The notes: generated by a model not told the origin, from the sequence alone. Positions 8,294-18,297 are shown, counted from the first letter of the stretch. The stretch is DNA of 64,000 nt from Vibrio sp. NTOU-M3 (GCF_040869035.1 NZ_CP162100.1:930001-994000); one strand, 5' to 3'. Translations and numbers: made by a program.

Positions 8294-10645
8294 ATGAACT
8301 TGGAACGTTCCGAACGTATCGAGATCCCTGTACTACCTCTAAGAGATGTAGTCGTTTACCCGCACATGGTAATTCCTTTGTTTGTTGGCCGAGAAAAATC
8401 CATTGCTTGCCTTGAAGCTGCGATGGATAACAACAAACAAGTACTGCTTGTGGCACAAAAGCAAGCGGATACCGATGAGCCATCAAAAGACGATCTATTC
8501 GAAGTTGGTACCATAGCGACGATACTACAGTTGTTAAAGTTACCTGATGGTACCGTAAAGGTGTTGGTAGAAGGTCAACAACGAGCAAAGATTCATCAAT
8601 TTATCGACAACGACTTTTTTGTCGCTGACGCTGAGTACTTAGTGACGTCTGAACTTGATGAACGTGAACAAGAAGTGATTGTTCGCAGTGCCATCAACCA
8701 GTTTGAAGGTTTCATTAAGCTTAATAAGAAGATCCCACCAGAAGTACTGACCTCACTAAACGGTATTGATGAAGCAGCCCGCTTAGCAGATACCATCGCT
8801 GCTCACATGCCGCTTAAACTGGCGGACAAGCAAAAAGTTTTGCAACTACTTGATGTGACAGAGCGTCTTGAATTTCTGATGGGGCAAATGGAGTCAGAAA
8901 TCGATCTGCTTCAAGTCGAAAAGCGCATTCGTGGTCGTGTGAAAAAGCAGATGGAAAAATCTCAGCGTGAATACTACCTGAATGAGCAGATGAAGGCGAT
9001 TCAGAAAGAACTGGGTGAAAGCGAAGACGGTGTAGATGAGTTCGAAGTTCTGAAACAAAAGATCGAAGACTCAAAAATGCCACCAGAAGCGCGTGAGAAG
9101 ACTGAACAAGAGCTACAAAAGCTGAAGATGATGTCTCCGATGTCTGCTGAAGCTACCGTAGTTCGCGGCTACATCGACTGGATGGTTGGAGTTCCTTGGA
9201 ATAAGCGTTCTAAGGTTAAGAAGAATCTCGCAAAAGCGGAAGAAATCTTAAACGAAGACCATTATGGTCTTGAGCGTGTGAAAGAGCGAATTCTTGAGTA
9301 TCTTGCAGTTCAAAACCGTATTAACAAACTTAAAGGACCGATTTTATGTTTGGTTGGTCCTCCGGGTGTCGGTAAAACTTCTTTAGGGCGCTCCATCGCT
9401 GCGGCGACAGGTCGTAAATATACGCGTATGGCACTGGGCGGCGTACGTGATGAGGCTGAAATTCGAGGCCACCGTCGTACTTATATTGGTTCTATGCCGG
9501 GTAAGCTGATCCAGAAGATGTCGAAAGTTGGTGTGAAAAACCCACTGTTCCTTTTAGATGAAATCGACAAGATGTCTTCAGATATGCGTGGCGATCCGTC
9601 TTCAGCTCTACTTGAAGTTTTGGATCCGGAACAAAACAATGCGTTTAACGATCACTATTTAGAAGTTGATTATGACCTATCTGATGTGATGTTCGTGGCA
9701 ACGTCGAACTCGATGGACATTCCAGGGCCGCTACTAGACCGTATGGAAGTGATTCGTCTATCTGGCTACACAGAAGACGAGAAACTGAACATCGCGAAAC
9801 GTCACCTTGTTGAGAAGCAAGTAAGACGTAATGGTTTGAAGCCAAACGAAATCACGATCGAAGACTCAGCCATTATCGGCATTATTCGTTACTACACGCG
9901 TGAAGCGGGTGTACGTAGTCTAGAGCGTGAAATTTCTAAGATCTGCCGTAAAGCAGTGAAGAATATCTTGCTGGATACGAGCCTGAAATCCGTCACAGTA
10001 ACGATGGATAACCTTAAAGAATATCTAGGCGTTCAACGTCATGATTTCGGGAAAGCGGACGACAGCAACCGTATCGGTCAAGTAACAGGTCTAGCTTGGA
10101 CGCAAGTTGGCGGTGACCTTTTAACGATCGAAACGGAAGCGATGCCGGGTAAAGGCAAGCTGACACAAACTGGTTCTCTTGGTGATGTCATGAAAGAGTC
10201 TATCCAAGCGGCAATGACGGTAGTACGTTCACGTGCAGAGAAACTGGGTATCAACTCAGATTTTTATGAAAAACGTGATATCCACGTACATGTACCAGAA
10301 GGTGCAACACCGAAAGATGGTCCAAGTGCCGGTATTGCAATGTGTACAGCGCTAGTTTCTAGCTTAACGGGTAACCCAGTAAAAGCAGAAGTGGGCATGA
10401 CAGGTGAAATCACTCTACGTGGTGAAGTTCTACCTATCGGTGGTCTGAAAGAAAAGCTCTTAGCAGCACATCGTGGCGGCATAAAAACGGTTCTCATTCC
10501 AAAGGATAATGAACGTGATCTGGAAGACATTCCGGACAATGTTATTGCTGACTTAAAGGTAATTCCAGTTCAATGGATCGATGAGGTATTGAAGGTTGCA
10601 CTCGAAAAAGAGCCTTCAGGCGTTGAATTTACTAGTGCAAAATAG
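8294..10645 (+). CDS. lon: Lon ATP-dependent serine protease
   Basis: A 783-residue AAA+ protease that degrades misfolded and selected regulatory proteins. The N-terminal substrate-binding domain (about 10-200, beginning [15 protein letters not shown]) leads through a coiled-coil region to the AAA+ domain with Walker [10 protein letters not shown] and Walker [10 protein letters not shown], then the protease domain with catalytic Ser678 (KDGPSAGIA) and Lys721 (GGLKEK). The same residues are Ser679/Lys722 in E. coli. The gene is preceded by a heat-shock promoter and followed by its own terminator, so it appears monocistronic. In vibrios Lon also affects motility and biofilm regulation; that is general knowledge. 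Confidence 0.98.
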   Translation: MNLERSERIEIPVLPLRDVVVYPHMVIPLFVGREKSIACLEAAMDNNKQVLLVAQKQADTDEPSKDDLFEVGTIATILQLLKLPDGTVKVLVEGQQRAKIHQFIDNDFFVADAEYLVTSELDEREQEVIVRSAINQFEGFIKLNKKIPPEVLTSLNGIDEAARLADTIAAHMPLKLADKQKVLQLLDVTERLEFLMGQMESEIDLLQVEKRIRGRVKKQMEKSQREYYLNEQMKAIQKELGESEDGVDEFEVLKQKIEDSKMPPEAREKTEQELQKLKMMSPMSAEATVVRGYIDWMVGVPWNKRSKVKKNLAKAEEILNEDHYGLERVKERILEYLAVQNRINKLKGPILCLVGPPGVGKTSLGRSIAAATGRKYTRMALGGVRDEAEIRGHRRTYIGSMPGKLIQKMSKVGVKNPLFLLDEIDKMSSDMRGDPSSALLEVLDPEQNNAFNDHYLEVDYDLSDVMFVATSNSMDIPGPLLDRMEVIRLSGYTEDEKLNIAKRHLVEKQVRRNGLKPNEITIEDSAIIGIIRYYTREAGVRSLEREISKICRKAVKNILLDTSLKSVTVTMDNLKEYLGVQRHDFGKADDSNRIGQVTGLAWTQVGGDLLTIETEAMPGKGKLTQTGSLGDVMKESIQAAMTVVRSRAEKLGINSDFYEKRDIHVHVPEGATPKDGPSAGIAMCTALVSSLTGNPVKAEVGMTGEITLRGEVLPIGGLKEKLLAAHRGGIKTVLIPKDNERDLEDIPDNVIADLKVIPVQWIDEVLKVALEKEPSGVEFTSAK

Positions 10646-10676
10646 TGATGTGTAGCAAAAATAAGTAAAAGATTAC

Positions 10677-10712
10677 GCTGATAAGTCGAAAAAGTCTTGT
10701 CAGCTTTTTTTT
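10677..10712 (+). terminator. Rho-independent terminator of lon
   Basis: A 9-bp stem GCTGATAAG/CTTGTCAGC (one G-U pair), a 10-base loop, and eight T. Confidence 0.88.
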
Positions 10713-10734
10713 GTAGAGCTAACGTTACCAACTA

Positions 10735-10769
10735 TAGCTTGAAGCCTTGCTGGACTTGGCTTCAAGCTA
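10735..10769. repeat. Perfect 12-bp inverted repeat upstream of hupB
   Basis: TAGCTTGAAGCC (10735-10746) and GGCTTCAAGCTA (10758-10769) separated by 11 bases. It lies 70-105 bases before the hupB start and has no T-run, so it is not a normal terminator. It may be an operator in DNA or a leader hairpin in RNA. Confidence 0.7.
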
Positions 10770-10839
10770 GATACAAAACCGAAATGGAACAAAAGCTATC
10801 TTTAAAAAATAATAATAGGTAGCGTAAAGGGGAATCACA

Positions 10840-11112
10840 GTGAATAAAACACAATTAGTAGAAAAAATTGCAGAGAATGCAGATCTTTCTAAAGCATCAG
10901 CAGGTCGTGCTTTAGACGCAGTAATTGAAGCCGTAAGCGATACGCTTAAGTCTGGTGATCAAGTTGCTCTTGTTGGCTTTGGTACTTTCAGTGTACGTAC
11001 ACGTGCTGCGCGTACTGGTCGTAATCCAAAAACAGGTGAAGAAATTCAGATCGCTGAAGCTAAAGTACCATCTTTCAAAGCTGGTAAAGCACTAAAAGAC
11101 GCTTGTAACTAA
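10840..11112 (+). CDS. hupB: DNA-binding protein HU-beta
   Basis: A 90-residue histone-like protein that bends and compacts DNA as a homodimer or with HU-alpha. The family signature around [21 protein letters not shown] includes the DNA-inserting beta-arm tip (RNPKTG). Start is GTG 10840 with AAAGGGG upstream. Length equals E. coli HupB (90). It sits between lon and ppiD as in E. coli and V. cholerae, with its own promoter region (10713-10839) and terminator. Strong codon bias indicates high expression. Confidence 0.97.
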   Translation: MNKTQLVEKIAENADLSKASAGRALDAVIEAVSDTLKSGDQVALVGFGTFSVRTRAARTGRNPKTGEEIQIAEAKVPSFKAGKALKDACN

Positions 11113-11155
11113 TTTATCGCTTCTTTTTTCGAGTATTTTCGAACCTTTTTAAAAT

Positions 11156-11187
11156 ATGCGCATCATACTGATGCGCATTTCTTTTTC
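11156..11187 (+). terminator. Rho-independent terminator of hupB
   Basis: A 10-bp perfect stem ATGCGCATCA/TGATGCGCAT with loop TAC, followed by TTCTTTTTCT. Confidence 0.85.
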
Positions 11188-11276
11188 TGGTATTATCGCG
11201 CTATTAATTTTTTATTTTTAACGTATGTCGTGTTAGCAGCGGTTAATACGAGTTTTATGCGGAGAGTGGCTTAAGT

Positions 11277-13136
11277 ATGATGGAGCGATTACGCGAAGGC
11301 GTTAACAGCATCGCCGTTAAAATTATTCTGGGACTTATCATCCTATCGTTTGTATTTGCTGGTGTAGGTAGTTACCTCGTTTCTGGAGGTAATAACGCAG
11401 CTGCAAAAGTTGGTAACACAGAGATTGCTCGAGGTGAGTTTGAACAAGCTTATCAAAATGAGCGCAATCGTATGCAAAGCCAGTTAGGGGATTACTTTTC
11501 AAACTTGCTTGGGGACCCAAGCTATGTTGAGTCTTTCCGTCGTTCTGTGCTTGATCGCATGGTAAATGATGTGTTGCTTGAACAGCATGCAGAATCACTG
11601 GGACTACGTGTAAGCGATGCTCAAGTACGCCAGATGATTTTGGATATGCCACAATTTCAAGTAGAAGGTAAGTTTGACCAAGAAATTTACCAATCTGCTC
11701 TTCGTCGTGCAGGATTCTCTGCAGAAAGTTTTGCTGAATATCTGCGTGGTGATTTGGTTCGAAACCAGCTGCTAACAGCAATTCAGGGAAGTGATTTTTC
11801 ACTGCCAGGTGAGGTCTATGCACAAAGTAAATTGTTAACTCAAACTCGTGATGTTCGAACTGTAAAATTATCGCTAGCTGATTTTGCGAGCAAAGTTGAG
11901 TTATCAGAAGATGAGATTCAGCAATATTACGAGCAAAACCCTGAACGTTACACTCGTCCTGAGCAGGCTAAAATTGCATATGTTGAGCTTTCGGCCGAGC
12001 AGTTGAAATCAGCTATTTCTGTTTCTGATGAAGAAGCAAAGAAATACTATGATGAGCACCTTGATAAATATTCATCAGAAGAGCAACGTAAAGTTAGTCA
12101 CATTCTAATTGAAGGGGACGATGAAGCTAAGGCTCAAGCAATTCTAGATGAATTGAATGCTGGCGTTGATTTTGCGAAATTAGCTGAAGAAAAATCGAAT
12201 GACTTTGGTAGTGCAGAAGAAGGTGGTTCACTAGGTTGGATCGAACGTGACGTGATGGATCCCGCGTTTGAAAAAGCGGCTTTTGCTCTAGAGAATGTTG
12301 GTGATGTTTCTGGCTTAGTTAAATCAGATTTTGGTTACCATATTATTAAGCTTGACGAGCTCAAAGATTCAGTTGCTAAACCTTTTGATGAAGTTGCATC
12401 TGACATCAAACAAGAGTTGAAAGATCAGCAAGCTGTTGATCAATTCTATGAGCTGCAGAGCGAATTAGAGAAAATTGCGTTTGAGTACCCTGATTCACTA
12501 GATGATGCAGCTAAAGCAGTAAGCCAACCGATTCATACAACTGACTTTATTTCTCAAACAGACGCACCTGAGCTGCTAAAAACTCCAGCTGTAATGCAAG
12601 CTATTCTGAGTCCTGAAGTTAAAGAAGATGGTCTAAACTCAGAAGTCATCGAAATTGCCCCTGAACACATTATTGTTGTTCGCGTGGAAGACGTTCGTGA
12701 TGAAATGGTATTGCCTTTAAATGATGTGCGTGAGCAAGTTGTTGCCCAACTATCTAAAGTAAAAGGTGAACAACAAGCGCTTGAACTGGCTACAGGGTTA
12801 GTGGCTGAGCTTAAAGAGGGTAAGCAAACACTTCTTAATGAAAAAGGCCTTGAGTTCGGTGATGTAGAGAAGTTAGATCGTAGCTCTCCTTTGGCTGACG
12901 TTGTATTCGCAATGAGCAAGCCAGAAGAGGGTAAGGTTGAGTTTGCTCAAGCCAAAGACTTCAATGGTGATATCGTCGTTATAGAATTAGCTAAAGTAGA
13001 GGCCTCTGCTGATGCACAATATAATGACCAAATTGGTACACAATTGACTCAGATGAACGCACAGCAAGATCTAGCTGGTTTGTTGAGCATCCTACGCCAC
13101 ACTATTGATATCGAATACTACATCGTGAACCAATAA
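11277..13136 (+). CDS. ppiD: PpiD, inner-membrane-anchored periplasmic folding factor
   Basis: A 619-residue periplasmic chaperone tethered by an N-terminal helix (residues about 15-37, IILGLIILSFVFAGVGSYLV). A SurA-like N-terminal chaperone region is followed by a parvulin-type domain (about 260-360, KVSHILIEGDDEAKAQAILDEL ... GGSLGWIERDVMDPAFEKAAF) and a long helical C-terminal part. In E. coli PpiD works beside the SecYEG translocon and its parvulin domain has little isomerase activity. The start is one of two adjacent ATGs at 11277/11280, preceded by GGAGAG. The gene follows hupB and ends at a good terminator. Confidence 0.95.
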   Translation: MMERLREGVNSIAVKIILGLIILSFVFAGVGSYLVSGGNNAAAKVGNTEIARGEFEQAYQNERNRMQSQLGDYFSNLLGDPSYVESFRRSVLDRMVNDVLLEQHAESLGLRVSDAQVRQMILDMPQFQVEGKFDQEIYQSALRRAGFSAESFAEYLRGDLVRNQLLTAIQGSDFSLPGEVYAQSKLLTQTRDVRTVKLSLADFASKVELSEDEIQQYYEQNPERYTRPEQAKIAYVELSAEQLKSAISVSDEEAKKYYDEHLDKYSSEEQRKVSHILIEGDDEAKAQAILDELNAGVDFAKLAEEKSNDFGSAEEGGSLGWIERDVMDPAFEKAAFALENVGDVSGLVKSDFGYHIIKLDELKDSVAKPFDEVASDIKQELKDQQAVDQFYELQSELEKIAFEYPDSLDDAAKAVSQPIHTTDFISQTDAPELLKTPAVMQAILSPEVKEDGLNSEVIEIAPEHIIVVRVEDVRDEMVLPLNDVREQVVAQLSKVKGEQQALELATGLVAELKEGKQTLLNEKGLEFGDVEKLDRSSPLADVVFAMSKPEEGKVEFAQAKDFNGDIVVIELAKVEASADAQYNDQIGTQLTQMNAQQDLAGLLSILRHTIDIEYYIVNQ

Positions 13137-13164
13137 CGATTTCAATGTAATTGATAAGTAAATT

Positions 13165-13198
13165 AAAACGGGCTGCATTTGCAGCCCGTTTTGTTTTT
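13165..13198 (+). terminator. Rho-independent terminator of ppiD
   Basis: A 12-bp stem AAAACGGGCTGC/GCAGCCCGTTTT with loop ATTT and a T-rich tail. Confidence 0.92.
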
Positions 13199-13273
13199 AT
13201 TTTGTGTTGATACTTCCAAATGCAAGACATGGTTATGTTGGCACTACCTCTGTGTCATGAAAAAGGAAGCAAT

Positions 13274-13573
13274 ATGAAAATCAAAAACTATTTGGTTGGT
13301 CTGGTGATCGTTTTGGGGCTGCTTAGTGGGATGGCTTATGCGACAGATAAAGCAACCGATAAATATGAAGGTATAGAGCTGACGGTTAACGTTAATTCTG
13401 CTTCAGCTGAGGAAATCGCTGCATTATTGAAAGGTATTGGTTTGAAAAAAGCTCAGCGAATTGTCGAATATCGAGAACTGAACGGTCATTTTTCGAAAGT
13501 TGAAGACTTGGCAAATGTAAAAGGTATCGGCAGTGGTACGCTCGAAAAAAATAAAGAGCGTATCAAGTTGTAA
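13274..13573 (+). CDS. comEA: ComEA-like periplasmic helix-hairpin-helix DNA-binding protein (natural competence)
   Basis: A 99-residue secreted protein. A signal peptide (MKIKNYLVGLVIVLGLLSGMAYA, likely cleavage before TDK) precedes a helix-hairpin-helix domain (VNVNSASAEEIAALLKGIG ... LANVKGIGSGTLEK) that binds DNA without sequence preference. In V. cholerae the orthologue next to ppiD is the periplasmic DNA receptor that ratchets transforming DNA through the outer membrane. I chose ATG 13274, with AAGGAAG just upstream; an upstream in-frame ATG at 13220 would spoil the signal peptide. No TGCGA-N6-TCGCA competence (CRP-S) site was visible by eye in the short upstream gap. Confidence 0.88.
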   Translation: MKIKNYLVGLVIVLGLLSGMAYATDKATDKYEGIELTVNVNSASAEEIAALLKGIGLKKAQRIVEYRELNGHFSKVEDLANVKGIGSGTLEKNKERIKL

Positions 13574-13584
13574 AACACTATAGG

Positions 13585-13610
13585 GCGGGGGAATCATTGA
13601 GTTCCTCCGC
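13585..13610 (+). terminator. Weak terminator-like hairpin after comEA
   Basis: Arms GCGGGGGAA/TTCCTCCGC pair over nine positions with one G-U pair and an 8-base loop. There is no clear T-run, so termination here would be weak or Rho-assisted. Confidence 0.5.
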
Positions 13611-13727
13611 TTATAAGTAAATTCTTTATATTCCTCGCTAGCACCATTCTCCCAATGCCTTTATACTTTCCCGCTTGAAAAGTCTGGCCTCCAACGAGGT
13701 AGATCATCAATTAAATTGGAGTAAAAC

Positions 13728-14408
13728 ATGTCTTCTCACACACCGGTAGTCACTGTGGATGGCCCAAGTGGTGCAGGCAAAGGCACACTTTGTATGCTAT
13801 TGGCTAAAAAGCTAGGATTTCAATTGCTCGATTCAGGCGCTATTTATCGAGTGCTTGCACTTGCTGCAATCCATCATGGTGTCGATATCAACTCAGAAGA
13901 TGCGTTAGTACCTCTAGCTACTCACCTAGATGTTCAGTTTATCGCAGAAGGTGATTTGGTTAAGGTTATTCTCGAAGGTGAGGATGTGTCCGGTGAGCTT
14001 CGTAAAGAAGAAACGGGGATGGCTGCGTCAAAAGTAGCTGCCTTCCCAAGGGTACGAGAAGCTCTACTACGAAGACAAAGAGCATTCGCTGAGGGCGTTG
14101 GTCTTGTTGCTGATGGCCGTGATATGGGGACGGTTGTTTTCCCTCAAGCTGAAGTGAAAATTTTCCTTGATGCAAGTGCTGAAGAGCGAGCGAATCGTCG
14201 CCTTAAACAGTTGCAAGGCAAAGGGTTAGATGTTAAATTTGACGACCTTTTGAGCGAGATCCAAGAGCGAGATCACAGAGATCGTAATCGCTCGGTCGCG
14301 CCATTGCGTCCCGCTGAGGATGCACTTTTGCTGGATTCCACTACGATGAGTATCGACGAAGTAGTAGAAAAAGCACTACAATATATCGAATCTAAGCTAG
14401 TAGCTTAA
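13728..14408 (+). CDS. cmk: Cytidylate kinase
   Basis: A 226-residue nucleoside monophosphate kinase that phosphorylates CMP and dCMP with ATP. The P-loop [10 protein letters not shown] occupies residues 11-20, followed by the CMP-binding region (LLDSGAIYR) and the lid/arginine region ([32 protein letters not shown]). Length matches E. coli Cmk (227). ATG 13728 is preceded by TTGGAG. It lies just upstream of rpsA, the conserved cmk-rpsA arrangement. Confidence 0.97.
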   Translation: MSSHTPVVTVDGPSGAGKGTLCMLLAKKLGFQLLDSGAIYRVLALAAIHHGVDINSEDALVPLATHLDVQFIAEGDLVKVILEGEDVSGELRKEETGMAASKVAAFPRVREALLRRQRAFAEGVGLVADGRDMGTVVFPQAEVKIFLDASAEERANRRLKQLQGKGLDVKFDDLLSEIQERDHRDRNRSVAPLRPAEDALLLDSTTMSIDEVVEKALQYIESKLVA

Positions 14409-14513
14409 GGGCTGCTAGGTCAGAGCGTTGGCCGCAAGGATGATGGCCGGCGAAGTTAATAACCCCATGTGGTAGGAAACCCGTGGACGTTTAATTTATT
14501 GAAGATTAAATAA
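14409..14513 (+). promoter_or_regulatory. rpsA leader region
   Basis: 105 bases between cmk and rpsA. It contains a GC-rich inverted-repeat-like stretch (TTGGCC ... GGCCGG, 14425-14454) and a poor ribosome site before the rpsA ATG (GAAGATTAAATA). In E. coli the rpsA leader folds into hairpins that replace a normal Shine-Dalgarno sequence and mediate S1 autoregulation. This leader is consistent with that, but I did not fold it. Confidence 0.4.
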
Positions 14514-16184
14514 ATGACTGAATCTTTTGCTCAACTCTTTGAAGAGTTTCTAAACGAGACTGAATTCCAACAAGGTACTATCGTTAAAGGTACTGTAGTA
14601 GCTATCGAGAACGGTTTCGTTCTTGTTGACGCTGGTCTTAAGTCTGAGTCTGCAATCCCTGCTGAACAATTCAAGAACGCGGCTGGCGAACTTGAAGTTG
14701 AAGTTGGTTCTGAAGTAGACGTAGCTCTAGACGCTGTTGAAGACGGTTTCGGTGAAACTCAGCTTTCTCGTGAGAAAGCGAAGCGTCACGAAGCTTGGAT
14801 CGTTCTTGAGAAAGCTTACGAAGAAGCTGAAACTGTTGTTGGTATCATCAACGGTAAAGTTAAAGGCGGTTTCACTGTTGAACTAAACGGTATCCGTGCT
14901 TTCCTTCCTGGTTCTCTAGTAGACGTACGTCCTATCCGTGACACTGCTCACCTAGAAAACAAAGAGCTAGAGTTCAAAGTTATCAAACTTGACCAGAAGC
15001 GCAACAACGTAGTTGTTTCTCGTCGCGCAGTTATCGAATCTGAAAACAGCGTTGAACGTGATGAACTTCTAGAAACTCTACAAGAAGGTTCTGAAGTTAA
15101 AGGTATCGTTAAGAACCTTACTGACTACGGTGCGTTCGTAGATCTAGGCGGTGTTGACGGCCTTCTACACATCACAGATATGGCTTGGAAGCGTGTTAAA
15201 CACCCATCTGAGATCGTAAACGTTGGTGATGAAATCCTAGTTAAAGTTCTTAAGTTCGATCGTGAGCGCACTCGTGTGTCACTAGGTCTTAAGCAGCTAG
15301 GTGAAGATCCATGGGTAGCAATCGCTAAGCGTTACCCAGAAGGTCACAAACTATCTGGTCGCGTTACTAACCTAACTGACTACGGCTGTTTCGTTGAAAT
15401 CGAAGAAGGCGTTGAAGGTCTAGTACACGTTTCAGAAATGGATTGGACTAACAAGAACATCCACCCATCTAAAGTTGTTAATGTTGGCGACGAAGTTGAG
15501 GTTATGGTTCTTGAGATCGACGAAGAACGTCGTCGTATTTCTCTAGGTCTGAAACAGTGTAAAGCTAACCCATGGCAGTCATTCGCTGAAGCACAAGCTA
15601 AAGGCGACAAAGTAACTGGTAAGATCAAGTCTATCACTGACTTCGGTATCTTCATCGGTCTAGAAGGCGGCATCGACGGTCTAGTTCACCTATCTGACAT
15701 CTCTTGGAACGTTCCAGGTGAAGAAGCTGTACGTGAGTACAAGAAAGGTGACGAGATCTCTGCAGTTGTTCTAGCAGTAGACGCAGAGCGTGAGCGTATC
15801 TCTCTAGGCGTTAAGCAAATGGAAAATGACCCATTCAATGCTTACGTATCTGAGAAGAAGAAAGGTGCTCTAGTTAACGGTACTGTTACTTCTGTTGACG
15901 CTAAAGGCGCGACAATCGAACTAGAAGAAGGCGTTGAAGGTTACATCCGTGCGTCTGAAGTAGCTCGTGACCGCGTTGAAGATGCTTCTCTAATCCTAAG
16001 TGTTGGTGACAGCGTTGAAGCGAAGTTCACAGGTGTTGACCGTAAGAACCGCGTAATCAACCTATCTATCAAAGCTAAAGACGAAGCTGAAGAGCAAGAA
16101 GCAATGGCTTCACTGAACAAGCAAGATGATGCTTCATTCGGTAACGCTATGGCTGACGCTTTCAAAGCAGCTAAAGGCGAGTAA
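14514..16184 (+). CDS. rpsA: 30S ribosomal protein S1
   Basis: A 556-residue protein with six S1/OB-fold repeats that helps recruit and unfold mRNA on the 30S subunit. Repeats begin near residues 20 ([21 protein letters not shown]), 106, 192, 277, 364 and 451; the first two are the divergent ribosome-binding pair and the next ones carry the clear pattern ([38 protein letters not shown]). Length is that of E. coli S1 (557). Codon bias is extreme, as expected for a major ribosomal protein. It is followed by a strong terminator and then ihfB. Confidence 0.98.
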   Translation: MTESFAQLFEEFLNETEFQQGTIVKGTVVAIENGFVLVDAGLKSESAIPAEQFKNAAGELEVEVGSEVDVALDAVEDGFGETQLSREKAKRHEAWIVLEKAYEEAETVVGIINGKVKGGFTVELNGIRAFLPGSLVDVRPIRDTAHLENKELEFKVIKLDQKRNNVVVSRRAVIESENSVERDELLETLQEGSEVKGIVKNLTDYGAFVDLGGVDGLLHITDMAWKRVKHPSEIVNVGDEILVKVLKFDRERTRVSLGLKQLGEDPWVAIAKRYPEGHKLSGRVTNLTDYGCFVEIEEGVEGLVHVSEMDWTNKNIHPSKVVNVGDEVEVMVLEIDEERRRISLGLKQCKANPWQSFAEAQAKGDKVTGKIKSITDFGIFIGLEGGIDGLVHLSDISWNVPGEEAVREYKKGDEISAVVLAVDAERERISLGVKQMENDPFNAYVSEKKKGALVNGTVTSVDAKGATIELEEGVEGYIRASEVARDRVEDASLILSVGDSVEAKFTGVDRKNRVINLSIKAKDEAEEQEAMASLNKQDDASFGNAMADAFKAAKGE

Positions 16185-16203
16185 TTTACTCTGCTAAAGC
16201 CAG

Positions 16204-16231
16204 AAAAAAGGAGCCGAAAGGCTCCTTTTTT
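16204..16231 (+). terminator. Rho-independent terminator of rpsA
   Basis: A 12-bp perfect stem AAAAAAGGAGCC/GGCTCCTTTTTT with GNRA-type loop GAAA. Confidence 0.95.
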
Positions 16232-16248
16232 ATCGAATGACGTAGAAC

Positions 16249-16358
16249 AATACTAATTCCAATAACGTTAGAGTTGTGAGAACAGTCACTTCGCACAAAC
16301 CACATTTTGATTAAATTTTGACTAGAATTTAAAGCAAGTGTTTGTTGGAATTGGTATT
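16249..16358. repeat. Short inverted-repeat element between rpsA and ihfB
   Basis: AATACTAATTCCAA (16249-16262) and TTGGAATTGGTATT (16345-16358) are inverted copies differing at one position of 14, enclosing about 80 A/T-rich bases with no ORF. The layout is like a miniature inverted-repeat element or a genomic palindromic repeat. I see no target-site duplication. It separates the rpsA terminator from ihfB and may carry the ihfB promoter. Confidence 0.55.
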
Positions 16359-16399
16359 ACTTACTATAATAAGTGATAAATTACTCTATGAGGGAAACT

Positions 16400-16681
16400 A
16401 TGACTAAGTCTGAATTAATAGAAAGACTCTGTGCTGAACAAACTCACCTTTCAGCGAAAGAGATCGAAGACGCAGTGAAAGATATCCTAGAACATATGGC
16501 GACGACTCTAGAGCGTGGTGACAGAATCGAAATCCGAGGTTTTGGTAGTTTCTCTCTGCATTATCGTGAGCCACGTGTTGGGCGCAATCCAAAAACTGGT
16601 GATAAAGTGGAGCTTGAAGGAAAATTTGTTCCTCACTTTAAGCCAGGAAAAGAGCTGAGAGAGCGCGTTAATCTAGGCTAA
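16400..16681 (+). CDS. ihfB: Integration host factor beta subunit
   Basis: A 93-residue DNA-bending protein that pairs with IhfA and bends specific sites by more than 160 degrees, assisting sigma-54 activation, recombination and replication. It shows the HU/IHF signature [21 protein letters not shown] with the intercalating proline at the beta-arm tip (RNPKTG). Start ATG 16400 follows GAGGGAA; an upstream in-frame ATG near 16373 would add nine residues not seen in the family. E. coli IhfB is 94 residues. It lies after rpsA in the conserved order. Confidence 0.97.
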   Translation: MTKSELIERLCAEQTHLSAKEIEDAVKDILEHMATTLERGDRIEIRGFGSFSLHYREPRVGRNPKTGDKVELEGKFVPHFKPGKELRERVNLG

Positions 16682-16701
16682 TCTTATTTAAGAGACATGT
16701 G

Positions 16702-16732
16702 AAGCGGCATACTTTTGGTATGCCGCTTTTTT
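16702..16732 (+). terminator. Rho-independent terminator of ihfB
   Basis: An 11-bp perfect stem AAGCGGCATAC/GTATGCCGCTT with loop TTTTG and a T-run. Confidence 0.92.
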
Positions 16733-16817
16733 ATCATGGAGAAAGCGCTGAAATCATGGTTTGTTTCAAGCTTTTACTGCATAATCGTAGCGGCAATTAC
16801 TGGAAAGGTGATGGACT

Positions 16818-17093
16818 ATGAAAATTATAAAAATTGTTATCGCGCTTGCGCTATTTCTTATTGCTTTAGCATTAGGCTCTCAAAATCAAGCGGTGGTAAC
16901 GTTTAACTATCTTATTGCACAAGGCGATTTCCACTTATCTACATTACTTGGCGGAGTATTCGTGGTAGGATTTGCACTGGCTTGGGCGATTTTTGGTAGC
17001 TTACATCTAAAATCTCGACTGCAAATTCGTAAGCTGAATAAGCAACTAAATAAGCTATCCGCCTCACAGCCTATTGAAGAAAATAAAGCGTAA
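16818..17093 (+). CDS. lapA: LapA-family inner-membrane protein (lipopolysaccharide assembly)
   Basis: A 91-residue membrane protein with two transmembrane segments (about 3-21 and 40-62), joined by a short loop containing the family-typical SQNQAVVTFNYLIAQ, and a cytoplasmic coiled tail (LQIRKLNKQLNKLSA). Formerly YciS. It is encoded 28 bases before lapB, with which it acts to regulate LPS synthesis in E. coli. ATG 16818 is preceded by GGAAAGGTGATGG. Assignment rests on family features and on the lapB neighbour. Confidence 0.9.
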   Translation: MKIIKIVIALALFLIALALGSQNQAVVTFNYLIAQGDFHLSTLLGGVFVVGFALAWAIFGSLHLKSRLQIRKLNKQLNKLSASQPIEENKA

Positions 17094-17121
17094 TCAAAGT
17101 TATAGGTAGGCTTTTCACTCA

Positions 17122-18291
17122 ATGCTGGAAATACTCTTCTTGTTGTTGCCGATTGCTGCAGCTTATGGCTGGTATATGGGTAATCGCAGTGCTCAGCAAG
17201 ACAAGCAGAAGCAATCCCATCAAATATCCCGTCAGTATGTGACGGGATTAAACTTGTTGCTTTCTGATCAATCCGATAAAGCTGTTGACCACTTTATTGA
17301 ATTGTTGCAAGTTGACAACGACACGATTGATACTCACTTGGCTCTAGGTAACCTATTCCGCTCTCGGGGAGAGGTTGATCGCGCGATCCGTATTCACCAA
17401 AATCTAATCTCTCGTTCTGGTCTGACTATTGACCAAAAAAACATCGCGCTCCAACAACTTGCTAAAGATTACATGGCGTCAGGGTTTCTCGACCGAGCAG
17501 AACGTATTTTTGAACAGCTGGTCGATGAACCCGATCACAAAGAAGCGGCTCTGCAACAGTTAGTGGCGATTTATCAACAGACAAGAGAATGGAATAAAGC
17601 CATTCATTACGCGTCACTGCTTGTTAAATTAGGCAGAAAGCGAATGAAAACATCAATTGCCCATTTCTGCTGTGAACTAGCAATGCAAGAAAAAGCCGAT
17701 GGGAATGATGCGAAAGCTATTCAATACTTCAAACGTGCGTTAGATGAAGATGCAAAATGTGCTCGTGCTAGCATCGCTTTGGGTAAGCTATACCTAGAGA
17801 ACGAGGATTACACCAACACCATTAAATATATGGAGATGGTGCTGGAGCAAGATACCGACTTTATTAGTGAAGTTTTACCAACTTTAGCGGATTGCTATCA
17901 CCATTTAGGCCGCGAAGATGAACTATTAGATTTTCTGCGCCAGTGTATTGCAAACAAAGCAGGTGTGTCTGCCGAGCTAATGTTAGCTCAACTGGTTGCT
18001 CAATATGAAGGCGTTGGTGCAGCTCAAGAACTTCTTACACGTCAGCTAGTGAAGAACCCAACCATGAAGGGCTTCTATCGTTTGATGGACTACCATCTGG
18101 CTGATGCAGAAGAAGGGCGTGCTAAAGCGAGCTTAGGCACCTTACAGAAGCTCGTTGGAGAACAATTAAAAGTTAAGCCTCATTACCGATGCCGGAAGTG
18201 TGGTTTCTCAACCCATTCAATGTATTGGCATTGCCCTTCCTGTAAAGGGTGGGGGACGATTAAGCCAATCCGTGGATTGGATGGTGAATAG
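17122..18291 (+). CDS. lapB: LapB, LPS assembly regulator with TPR and rubredoxin domains
   Basis: A 389-residue inner-membrane protein facing the cytoplasm (formerly YciM). It has an N-terminal helix (residues 3-18), tandem tetratricopeptide repeats through about residue 340, and a C-terminal rubredoxin-like metal site with two CxxC pairs (CRKC and CPSC). In E. coli it works with FtsH and PbgA/YejM to control degradation of LpxC, the committing enzyme of lipid A synthesis, and both parts are essential for that. Length equals E. coli LapB (389). It forms an operon with lapA and is followed by a terminator before pyrF. Confidence 0.95.
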   Translation: MLEILFLLLPIAAAYGWYMGNRSAQQDKQKQSHQISRQYVTGLNLLLSDQSDKAVDHFIELLQVDNDTIDTHLALGNLFRSRGEVDRAIRIHQNLISRSGLTIDQKNIALQQLAKDYMASGFLDRAERIFEQLVDEPDHKEAALQQLVAIYQQTREWNKAIHYASLLVKLGRKRMKTSIAHFCCELAMQEKADGNDAKAIQYFKRALDEDAKCARASIALGKLYLENEDYTNTIKYMEMVLEQDTDFISEVLPTLADCYHHLGREDELLDFLRQCIANKAGVSAELMLAQLVAQYEGVGAAQELLTRQLVKNPTMKGFYRLMDYHLADAEEGRAKASLGTLQKLVGEQLKVKPHYRCRKCGFSTHSMYWHCPSCKGWGTIKPIRGLDGE

Positions 18292-18297
18292 TTTTTA

